Source: CAMQVM01 sp044433365 (GTDB taxonomy: Bacteria; Bacteroidota; Bacteroidia; Bacteroidales; Rikenellaceae). Taken from it: a stretch of DNA of 22,023 nucleotides. The position numbers and the translations under genes are program-made. The stretch lies in contig JAWXTR010000045.1 in the NCBI GenBank assembly GCA_044433365.1, positions 1 to 22,023 on the forward strand. The letters run 5' to 3'. The notes under the pieces are model-generated. The model saw nothing but the letters and a program-made list of their open reading frames with translations. It made no database searches and was not told the DNA's origin. The number at the start of each line of letters is the position of its first letter. Position 1 is the first letter of the stretch. Of this stretch, positions 15,606 through 22,023 are shown piece by piece.

Positions 15606-16868
15606 ATGGATACAATGACAATTACAGATTTAGCACTATCGTTAGATACTGTCTGGATGCTGCTCGCAGCAATGTTAGTTTTCTTTATGCAACCAGGTTT
15701 TGCCCTAGTTGAAGCAGGTTTTACCCGTTCTAAAAATGCTGCAAATATCCTTATGAAAAACCTTGTTGACTTTTCATTCGGTTCATTCCTGTTTTGGTTT
15801 GTAGGTTTTGGAATTATGTTTGGTACAGGTGGTTTCTGTGGTATGCCAAACTTCTTTAGCACTGATTTCTTTTCACACGATCTTCCAGTTGAGGGCTTTT
15901 TGATTTTCCAAACCGTTTTCTGTGCAACAAGTGCGACTATCGTATCGGGTGCAATGGCTGAACGTACAAAATTCTCATCATATCTTATCTACTCTATCGC
16001 AATTTCTGTACTTATCTACCCAGTATCAGGTCACTGGACTTGGGGTGGCGGCTGGTTAATGAGCGGCGAAGAAAATAGCTTTATGATGAATACTTTCGGA
16101 TTTGATTTCCACGACTTTGCAGGCTCTACAATTGTTCACCTTGTTGGTGGTGTTCTTGCTCTAGTTGGTGCTAAAATCTTAGGTCCACGTATTGGTAAAT
16201 ATAGCGCAGATGGTAAAACTAAAGCTATCCCTGGTCACAACTTAACGCTTGCTAGCCTTGGTGTATTCATCCTTTGGTTCGGTTGGTTTGGTTTCAACCC
16301 TGGTTCACAACTTGCAGCTTCTGGTTCAGAAAACAGCAACGCAATATCTCACGTATTCTTAACAACAAACCTTGCTGCTGCACTTGGTGGTATCGCTGCT
16401 CTATTCCTATCATGGTTTAAATACAAAAAACCATCTCTTTCATTAACTTTAAATGGTGTACTTGCAGGTTTAGTTGGTATTACAGCAGGTTGCGACTTAG
16501 TTTCTCCAATGGGTGCAGCATTTATCGGTCTAATTTGCGGTATAGTAATGGTATTCGCTGTTGAAATCATCGAACAAAAACTTAAAATCGACGACCCAGT
16601 AGGTGCATCTTCAGTACATGGCGTATGTGGTTTCTTAGGAACAATCTTTACAGGTCTACTTGCAGTCGACGGTGGTACTTTCTACGGAGGCGGTTTCGGA
16701 TTCTTCGGAGCACAAATATTCGGTGCAGTTGTAGTAGCACTTTGGGCTGGTGTAGCTGGTTATATCCTATTTAAAGTAATCGACAAAACTCACGGTCTAC
16801 GTGTTGAAGCTCGTATCGAAGAAGAGGGTCTTGATATCTACGAACATGGTGAAACTCCATACAACTAG
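15606..16868 (+). CDS. amtB: Ammonium channel AmtB
   Basis: Inner-membrane Amt/Rh family ammonium channel, 420 residues with about eleven hydrophobic helices. By alignment with E. coli AmtB the key residues are present: F105 and F230 at the phenylalanine gate (FQTVFCATSA, WFGFNPGS), D170 in HDFAGSTIVH, and the twin pore histidines H178 and H338 (SSVHGVCGF). The signature DFAGSTIVHLVGG is intact. There is no obvious cleavable signal peptide. PII lies directly upstream, the usual arrangement in which PII plugs the channel when nitrogen is plentiful. The C-terminal cytoplasmic tail (about 390-420) is acidic. Confidence 0.97.
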   Translation: MDTMTITDLALSLDTVWMLLAAMLVFFMQPGFALVEAGFTRSKNAANILMKNLVDFSFGSFLFWFVGFGIMFGTGGFCGMPNFFSTDFFSHDLPVEGFLIFQTVFCATSATIVSGAMAERTKFSSYLIYSIAISVLIYPVSGHWTWGGGWLMSGEENSFMMNTFGFDFHDFAGSTIVHLVGGVLALVGAKILGPRIGKYSADGKTKAIPGHNLTLASLGVFILWFGWFGFNPGSQLAASGSENSNAISHVFLTTNLAAALGGIAALFLSWFKYKKPSLSLTLNGVLAGLVGITAGCDLVSPMGAAFIGLICGIVMVFAVEIIEQKLKIDDPVGASSVHGVCGFLGTIFTGLLAVDGGTFYGGGFGFFGAQIFGAVVVALWAGVAGYILFKVIDKTHGLRVEARIEEEGLDIYEHGETPYN

Positions 16869-16912
16869 TAGTTTCTGGTAATTTTTATGAATATTTTTTA
16901 GAATTTGTTTCT

Positions 16913-16947
16913 GGGGAGTTTTAATAATGATGTTTTTCTAACTCCCC
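16913..16947 (+). terminator. Hairpin 1 downstream of amtB
   Basis: GGGGAGTT (16913-16920) pairs with AACTCCCC (16940-16947), an 8-bp perfect stem with a 19-nt loop, 44 nt after the amtB stop. No T-run follows, so terminator activity is uncertain. The left half (GGGGAGTTTTAATAAT) resembles the end of the dispersed fold-back element at 2127. Confidence 0.45.
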
Positions 16948-16956
16948 AAATTTCTC

Positions 16957-17018
16957 AAAACTCTCTAAACTCACTTTTCAAACCATACGTAATAGTTTTA
17001 GTAAATTTAGAGAGTTTT
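16957..17018 (+). repeat. Perfect 13-bp inverted repeat downstream of amtB
   Basis: AAAACTCTCTAAA (16957-16969) and TTTAGAGAGTTTT (17006-17018) are perfect complements separated by 36 nt. This may be an mRNA-stabilising stem or a second termination structure; its role is unknown. Confidence 0.7.
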
Positions 17019-17076
17019 AAAAACTGAAAAAAAGTAACACCATCTCATATATTTAGTTTAGTTTACATTTTTCGGA

Positions 17077-17119
17077 GAAACGGTCGTCTCGTCTGCTTGA
17101 GATGACCGTTTCAATTTTT
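17077..17119 (+). terminator. Strong terminator hairpin after amtB
   Basis: GAAACGGTCGTCTC (17077-17090) pairs with GAGATGACCGTTTC (17099-17112) over 14 positions (13 Watson-Crick, one G-U) around an 8-nt loop, followed by AATTTTT on the plus strand. It is about 210 nt after the amtB stop and would end the plus-strand nitrogen operon. Confidence 0.75.
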
Positions 17120-17212
17120 ATTAGAGAATCCAGCGAAAAAATAAGTTAAAATTCTATCGTAATAATTCTTAAAAGTGTTTATAACAGTTGTAAAATACTT
17201 TTACCGAACTCC

Positions 17213-17554
17213 GTAGAGACGTTAGGTCTAACGTCTGTAATCGTACCAAGATAACTGCACTCAGCAGTAGAGACGTAGCCCTGCTACGTCTAAAATCGAA
17301 TTTTGCAAAGCAAAATGAGCTTACCAAGCAACAATAAATCAAATTAACAAAGCAAACAAAATTGAATTTGCCAAGCCAAATCCAAACCCAGACGTAGCAG
17401 GGCTACGTCTCTACCTTAGTGCGATTACCTTGGTTCGATTACAGACGTTGTACACAACGTCTCTACCTTGGTGCGGTTATAGACGTTGGACCCAACGTCT
17501 TTACTGTCAAGCCATCAATTTAAATTCTTAACAACAGATTTTGAGAATGAGCCG
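17213..17554. mobile_element. Palindrome-rich non-autonomous element, copy 2
   Basis: Shares a ~200-bp core with copy 1 at 6496-6850: the 25-bp inverted repeat AGACGTAGC/GCTACGTCT (17267-17291 with 17390-17414), the GAATTTTGCAAAGCAAAATG hairpin, and the same right-hand end (CAACAG at 17532, up to GCCG at 17554). It also has extra palindromes AGACGTTGT/ACAACGTCT (about 17447-17466) and AGACGTTGG/CCAACGTCT (about 17482-17501). I cannot place its left end with certainty. The right end overlaps the frame-corrected 3' end of the neighbouring lipoprotein gene. No coding capacity seen. Confidence 0.6.
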
Positions 17555-17624
17555 TTATTCATAGAAATTTTAAAATATTCAACAGCTAAAGAGTTGGCAT
17601 TAAAAGCAATGATATAATTATCAT

Positions 17625-18503
17625 TTACACATATCGAAGAGTAATATTTAAGTAGTGTAAAACAATTATTGCCATATTCTTAATAGCACTCTTGGAGCGA
17701 TAGCCACCTTGAAATGTACTGCATAAAGCAAAAAGATTGTTGCCAATCATATATGAATCTTCGACCAAAACATAATAAGAGTTTTCTTTGTCTGGTTTAG
17801 ACTCTATAAAGTTTAGATTATCTCTCATAAAATCAAGCTGTGAGAAATCGAAACGTCCTAACATCTGCTTACTATCTCTATCAAAATATTCAAAATAGGC
17901 AAACACATTAGCCATAGTCACGATATACTTCTCATTTTGAAATAGTGCCCTAGGATTTCGTAATAAAGTTTTCTTCTCTGTATCTAGACTCTCTAAAGAG
18001 CCATATAAAGCAACCTCACCACTACCCTCTTTAGGAAGCAGACAAAAAGTGTGCTCTTTAGATTTGTAAGGCAAATAAAAATAGTCGGCATCCGCTGCAA
18101 AACGATTATACCTTAACATTATATCACTATCTATAGGTTTATAGGAAAGATATCCATCACTATTATAATATTTTATCCTATCACCATCTAAAACAAACAT
18201 AGTGTCACTGTGCAGATAGAAACTATTGGCAAACATTATCTCATTAGCTGCCCTTCCACCCCTAGCAATAGTTTTCACCTTATCGAAATTTTCACTTATT
18301 TCCAATATTTTTTGCTGCTCAGCATCAAGGATATAGAGATTATCGTTATAAAACTGCATACATTTTACCGACTTAACATAAGATGAATCAGGTAAAGTAT
18401 CGTAATGTTTATCAATCTTTAATGTGTAGATTGTAGGCTGAGTTGTAGAGCTACTACAGCTACAAAACATAGTGATAATATAAAGAATTAGTAGTCGTTT
18501 CAT
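17625..18503 (-). CDS. 6-bladed beta-propeller lipoprotein, probably frameshifted
   Basis: A 292-residue exported protein with a lipoprotein signal peptide (hydrophobic stretch, then FCSC with C16 as the likely lipidated cysteine). Repeating blade-like segments (NLYILDAEQQKILEI, DTMFVLDGDRIKYYN, FARGG-type turns) fit the Bacteroidales 6-bladed beta-propeller lipoproteins (DUF5128-type). The end is odd: after residue 276 the frame reads into a non-blade tail and stops at 17625. In the adjacent frame, coding sequence continues from about 17671 (NNCFTLLKYYSSICVNDNY, and on) for 51 more codons to a TGA at 17515-17517. One missing G in the ATGG at 17672-17675 explains it. Corrected length would be about 329 residues. 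Function of the family is unknown. Confidence 0.75.
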   Translation of the reverse strand: MKRLLILYIITMFCSCSSSTTQPTIYTLKIDKHYDTLPDSSYVKSVKCMQFYNDNLYILDAEQQKILEISENFDKVKTIARGGRAANEIMFANSFYLHSDTMFVLDGDRIKYYNSDGYLSYKPIDSDIMLRYNRFAADADYFYLPYKSKEHTFCLLPKEGSGEVALYGSLESLDTEKKTLLRNPRALFQNEKYIVTMANVFAYFEYFDRDSKQMLGRFDFSQLDFMRDNLNFIESKPDKENSYYVLVEDSYMIGNNLFALCSTFQGGYRSKSAIKNMAIIVLHYLNITLRYV

Positions 18504-18529
18504 AATTGTTATTATTAATTTTATAATTT

Positions 18530-18694
18530 AGGGGAGTTCTAAATTCTGGATTTTGAGAGATTTTTCTTTTTAAGGCTTTAGATTTGGATTTTGCGAATAT
18601 AGGCTGTAGTGGCTCCTACCGCCTTTATTTGCAAAATTCAAAGATGAAGTCTTAAAATGGAAAAGCTCCGAAAGCCAAATTTTAGAAGTTCCCT
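18530..18694 (-). repeat. Diverged fold-back element copy (165 bp)
   Basis: Same ends (AGGGGAGTTCT and AGAAGTTCCCT on the plus strand) and same inner plan as 10199-10361, but a different sequence. The apex is GGC-T-GTAG with CTAC-C-GCC instead of CGTAG with CTACG, and the arm TGAGG/CCTCA becomes TAAGG/TCTTA. It overlaps the stop codon of the upstream gene and ends 26 nt before the next start codon. Confidence 0.85.
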
Positions 18695-19737
18695 TTACAA
18701 TAAGCCAAATAGGTTCTATCCCCTTTTTGCCAAAGAGAAATCCAAGAGTTTTTATATCTATAGAAATCAGATACTTTCGTATATTCAAAATCTGAAAAAG
18801 AGGCTGTAAATAGCTTACTTTGCTTACTAGACTTACCATAAATAGAGTAGCAACGATTTTTATTATAAGCAAAAGTAAACATTACTACATCTTCCTGTTC
18901 ATATATGTTATCTATACTAAAAGCTATTTGACTTATATTTTCAGTAATATAATCGAAAAATAGTTCGCTATTTGGCTCTTTCAAAATAGCATCAGGAATA
19001 CCATATTTGCCAAAATCTACTTTATATCTCACACTCACATTATGGTTGCCATCTATCTGATATATCGAATTATCGGCATACATCCAATAGAGTGAAATAT
19101 CTTTATATCGACTAAAACTATTAATCATCAACATTCCATTTGTTCGAGTAAGCGTGCTATCCATATTAACAACCTTAAACGTATTATTTATAAAGCTAAA
19201 CATCGGAGTTGTAATTCCCGGCGTTCCGTTCCAACTATTCACTGCTACGAATAGATTACTATCCAATTTAAATAATTTATCATATTTAAACTCATTCTCT
19301 AAATAAGAGTAACTGTTTAGGTATTCACCCTGCAAATTATACGATATTATTTTACTCGATTGAAAATCGTTAATATATATCACATCATCTACATACAGAT
19401 AATCAAATATTGTCAAATATTCACTACGAGCATGCCCCTTTTTATCAATTTTACCTATATAATCTCCATTTACCGAATATATTAAGATACAATCCATAGA
19501 TTTAACGATAATTTTATCGCCATACAAACGCACATTCTGAGCAGCTATAGGATCGGCAACATCATCGAGCGGTATTATCAAAAAATCTTTACAATCTTTA
19601 TCAACAACAATATCGGTCAACCCTTTAATGTCAACCTCAATTGTTTCTATCTCTTTTTCGGTATCATTATTACACGAAAACATTATAAAACAACAAAACA
19701 GAAGCAATAAACCATTTATTTTATATCTTTTACTCAT
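18682..19737 (-). CDS. 6-bladed beta-propeller lipoprotein
   Basis: A 351-residue secreted lipoprotein. I choose the ATG at 19737 (MSKRYKIN) because a hydrophobic segment follows directly and ends in a lipobox, MFSC with C22. A longer reading from 19773 would add 12 hydrophilic residues. Blade-like repeats are visible (VRLYGDKIIVKSMDCILIYS, YVDDVIYINDFQSSKIISYN, YMYADNSIYQI), as in Bacteroidales 6-bladed beta-propeller proteins. The last residues KGNF and the stop codon come from the end of the fold-back element. It follows the DUF4143 ATPase by 41 nt and precedes a second propeller gene. Specific function unknown. Confidence 0.8.
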   Translation of the reverse strand: MSKRYKINGLLLLFCCFIMFSCNNDTEKEIETIEVDIKGLTDIVVDKDCKDFLIIPLDDVADPIAAQNVRLYGDKIIVKSMDCILIYSVNGDYIGKIDKKGHARSEYLTIFDYLYVDDVIYINDFQSSKIISYNLQGEYLNSYSYLENEFKYDKLFKLDSNLFVAVNSWNGTPGITTPMFSFINNTFKVVNMDSTLTRTNGMLMINSFSRYKDISLYWMYADNSIYQIDGNHNVSVRYKVDFGKYGIPDAILKEPNSELFFDYITENISQIAFSIDNIYEQEDVVMFTFAYNKNRCYSIYGKSSKQSKLFTASFSDFEYTKVSDFYRYKNSWISLWQKGDRTYLAYCKGNF

Positions 19738-19778
19738 ATCTACTTTTTTAAAGTTGTATTTCAGTTGTTTCATTCATA

Positions 19779-20900
19779 CTACATCAGTAAAAATTCATCA
19801 ATATTACTAGGATTGATAACTTTAAATGAACTACCGTACCCTTCTATAAACTGATTAGGAACTTTCGCTTTGGTCTTCGCATTCCACTTAAACTCAAATG
19901 CACTAATCTCTCCATTCTCCTCCTCTAAGTAATCAATTTCTTGCTGCCTAGTAGTTCTCCAAAACCAACTATTACACCACCTACCATTATAGTGATTGTT
20001 CTTCATACGCTCCGAGATAAGAAAATTTTCCCATAAAGCACCCATATCGGTTCTACTCTCTGCTTGTGCAAAATTTGCAATTAGAGCGTTACGAATACCG
20101 TTGTCGTAGAAATATATTTTTTTACTACTTTTCAACTCATTACGTAAATTACGACTAAATGAACCAAGTCTAAATATCACAAAAGTCTGCTCAAGAAGTA
20201 TTATATACCTCTCAACCGTCTTTGAGTCTAAGCCACATAGTTGAGCTAATTCATTATAAGATACCTGTGAACCTACTTGAAATGCTAACGCTTGCAGCAA
20301 CTTCAATAACTTATCGGGCTTCTTAATCTGCTCCCACATCAATATATCTTTATATAGATAGCTATCTGATAGTTGCTTTAGTATCTCCTTTTCACTACCT
20401 TGCGACATCACCACATCTGGATAGTAGCCATATATCAATCGGTGTGGAAGCAGTCGTTTCTCAACTATAAATCCGTGATGAGCCACCATCTCAGCAAATG
20501 ATATAGGAAACATCTTGTACTCCCACTTACGCCCTGTTAAAGGTTCGTTCACCCTATTTGCGAGATCGAATGATGAACTACCAGTAGCTACAAGTTGAAC
20601 ATCGGGAATATTGTCGGTTATCAATTTCAGCTTGAGACCTATATCCTCAATTCGTTGTGCCTCATCTATAACGATTATCCTCTTCTGACCAATTATAGCC
20701 TTTAGACGAGTAGATGTGATATTTTCAAACATATCACGCACATCTGACTCATCACCATTTAGCCACAAAAGAGCATCATCTCCTGCAAACAAATCTTTGA
20801 GGAGTGTCGTCTTTCCAGTCTGACGAGCACCCATCAAAATTATCGCTTTGCCTTTGCCTAATTTGGAGTATATCATCTCCTTAACAATCCTTTCAACCAT
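19779..20900 (-). CDS. AAA-type ATPase with DUF4143 domain
   Basis: A 373-residue P-loop ATPase. Walker A is GARQTGKTT (24-32) and Walker B is RIIVIDEAQ (74-82), followed by VATGSSSFDL in the sensor position. The C-terminal half has the DUF4143 features: GRKWEYKMFPISF, a winged-helix-like stretch (YNELAQLCGLDSKTVERY), WENFLISE, and EIDYLEE then FEFKW, which looks like a PD-(D/E)xK nuclease-fold remnant. These are common accessory ATPases in Bacteroidetes whose biological role is not established. The ATG at 20900 is chosen because a strong -7 box (TATCTTTG) lies at 20923-20930, inside the longer 391-residue reading. Confidence 0.88.
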   Translation of the reverse strand: MVERIVKEMIYSKLGKGKAIILMGARQTGKTTLLKDLFAGDDALLWLNGDESDVRDMFENITSTRLKAIIGQKRIIVIDEAQRIEDIGLKLKLITDNIPDVQLVATGSSSFDLANRVNEPLTGRKWEYKMFPISFAEMVAHHGFIVEKRLLPHRLIYGYYPDVVMSQGSEKEILKQLSDSYLYKDILMWEQIKKPDKLLKLLQALAFQVGSQVSYNELAQLCGLDSKTVERYIILLEQTFVIFRLGSFSRNLRNELKSSKKIYFYDNGIRNALIANFAQAESRTDMGALWENFLISERMKNNHYNGRWCNSWFWRTTRQQEIDYLEEENGEISAFEFKWNAKTKAKVPNQFIEGYGSSFKVINPSNIDEFLLM

Positions 20901-20922
20901 ACTTACAAAATTTAATTCATAG

Positions 20923-20930
20923 CAAAGATA
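20923..20930 (-). promoter_or_regulatory. -7 promoter box of the DUF4143 ATPase gene
   Basis: The minus strand reads TATCTTTG, identical to the box inside the CRISPR repeats, 22 nt upstream of the ATG. The nearest TTTG upstream (20954-20957) is 23 nt away, a little longer than usual. Confidence 0.55.
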
Positions 20931-21116
20931 GCACTTTTTCGGAATGTAATACACAAAAAATTGAATATTTTTGGATTTAAATCCTTAAAAATACAAATAT
21001 TTTCGGAATTACATCAATAAAGGTTTGAAAAACTTCTTCCGCTTTTTGTGAGCGTAGCAAAGTCGTGAGTGAAAACGAACGATTTTTACCAGCACTTTGG
21101 GCGTGTTTTTTCTAAA

Positions 21117-21785
21117 TTAAAAATTTCGTAAACATATCTTTACTATCCTAAAATTATTATTCTCCAAATCCGCAGGTAAAGTTGCATAAATATACCCTCC
21201 ACTAGCTCCCAAAACCATTATCTCCTCTGGGCTATCTACCTTGCCTATCAAATCATTATCTTTATATATCTGAAATCCGTAACCACCATTTTCACCTCTT
21301 GTTTTATAACCTCTAATCACATAGTCGCCAACAGCTTTAAGGTAGGTAAAATATGATTTTTTGCGCAACTCTTTTTTATATTTCTCTTGATACTCATCAA
21401 AACTTTTAGTCTGTGTATATTCTGAATCAATAATTCCACTATCATAGCCAAAACTATATTTTAGCTCTCCGCTATCGTCTCTAACATATATCAAAGAGTC
21501 GGCAGCATAAGATATAATAATATCGCTATCGTTAAATTTATCAAAACTATAGTTTGAAAAGATAGGGATATTTGATTTTGAGTAAATTGGCGGATATTTA
21601 CCAAAAATCGACTCTGCTCTACTCTCATTTACATCTATCGACATAAAGTTGGCGGAATTTTCCCAAAAACCTTCCGAATTATTAATCTCATATCCATTAC
21701 ACTTTATATGCTCCGAAACTATTGGCATTATTAGCTTATCGCCAACCATTACCATTTTGCGTGAATCGAGATTGTAGGTGTACAT
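21117..21785 (-). CDS. DUF4221-like protein, 5' end missing or frameshifted
   Basis: The readable frame from the only ATG (21785) gives 222 residues with alternating strand-like segments (DSLIYVRDDSGELKYSFG, EEIMVLGASGGYIYATLP) resembling the C-terminal half of Bacteroidetes DUF4221 or related propeller-type proteins. The same frame stays open and looks coding for another 69 codons upstream (to a TAG at 21993-21995) but has no ATG, GTG or TTG there. In another frame the sequence is open from the window edge to about 21980 and reads YFSLLNLNIEPLY. The true gene probably starts outside the window and carries an indel near 21978-21987. Family assignment is tentative. Confidence 0.55.
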   Translation of the reverse strand: MYTYNLDSRKMVMVGDKLIMPIVSEHIKCNGYEINNSEGFWENSANFMSIDVNESRAESIFGKYPPIYSKSNIPIFSNYSFDKFNDSDIIISYAADSLIYVRDDSGELKYSFGYDSGIIDSEYTQTKSFDEYQEKYKKELRKKSYFTYLKAVGDYVIRGYKTRGENGGYGFQIYKDNDLIGKVDSPEEIMVLGASGGYIYATLPADLENNNFRIVKICLRNF

Positions 21786-22023
21786 GTGGAAATCTTCGAG
21801 ATTTGGATTTTCAAGCAGATTATTCCATTTAAATTCATCATACCTTTTATCGCTTAAATATAAATAAGGCGATATATTTTTTGTAAATTGAGTATCAAAC
21901 CTATTTAAGTAGGGTAAAATAATTATTGGTGTATTTTTAATAGTGCTATTGGAGATGAGATTTTTTGCTATTGAATCGAAAATATAGTGGTTCTATATTG
22001 AGATTTAATAGTGAAAAATATCG

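Overview
The window looks like a chromosomal segment of an AT-rich member of the Bacteroidota, probably order Bacteroidales; I cannot name the genus. The reasons are the type II-C Cas9 with 47-nt CRISPR repeats, promoter-like TAnnTTTG boxes (the Bacteroidetes -7 element), 6-bladed beta-propeller lipoproteins, a DUF4143-type ATPase and a TorF-like porin beside PII and AmtB.

Region 1 (1-6470) is a type II-C CRISPR-Cas locus on the minus strand: cas9, cas1, then an array of 15 complete repeats plus one cut by the window edge, with 15 spacers. A tracrRNA is readable on the opposite strand upstream of cas9, with its own promoter, anti-repeat and intrinsic terminator. No cas2 is present: the cas1 stop codon touches the last repeat. 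Every repeat carries a Bacteroidetes-type promoter, so each crRNA could be transcribed individually.

Region 2 (6471-8141) holds a palindrome-rich non-coding element (6496-6850) and an lrgA-lrgB pair. Region 3 (8154-13836) is a minus-strand cobalamin nucleotide-loop assembly and salvage operon: cobT, a histidine phosphatase, cobU, cobS, a second histidine phosphatase (cobC), a threonine-phosphate decarboxylase-like PLP enzyme, and cbiB.

Region 4 (14316-16868) is a plus-strand nitrogen module: TorF-like outer-membrane protein, PII signal protein and AmtB ammonium channel. Region 5 (16869-22023) has three hairpins behind amtB, a second copy of the palindrome-rich element, two beta-propeller lipoprotein genes (one apparently frameshifted), a DUF4143 ATPase and an edge-truncated, possibly frameshifted DUF4221-like gene.

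The most unusual signal runs across the regions: a dispersed ~163-bp fold-back element, with shorter derivatives, sits between co-directional minus-strand genes (cas9/cas1, cbiB/lrgA, cobC/PLP enzyme, the two propeller genes, cobT/phosphatase, and upstream of cobT). It always has the same orientation and always ends about 10-26 nt before the next start codon. Paired changes between copies preserve the stem. It could be a mobile palindromic repeat with strong site preference or a recurring 5'-leader RNA element.
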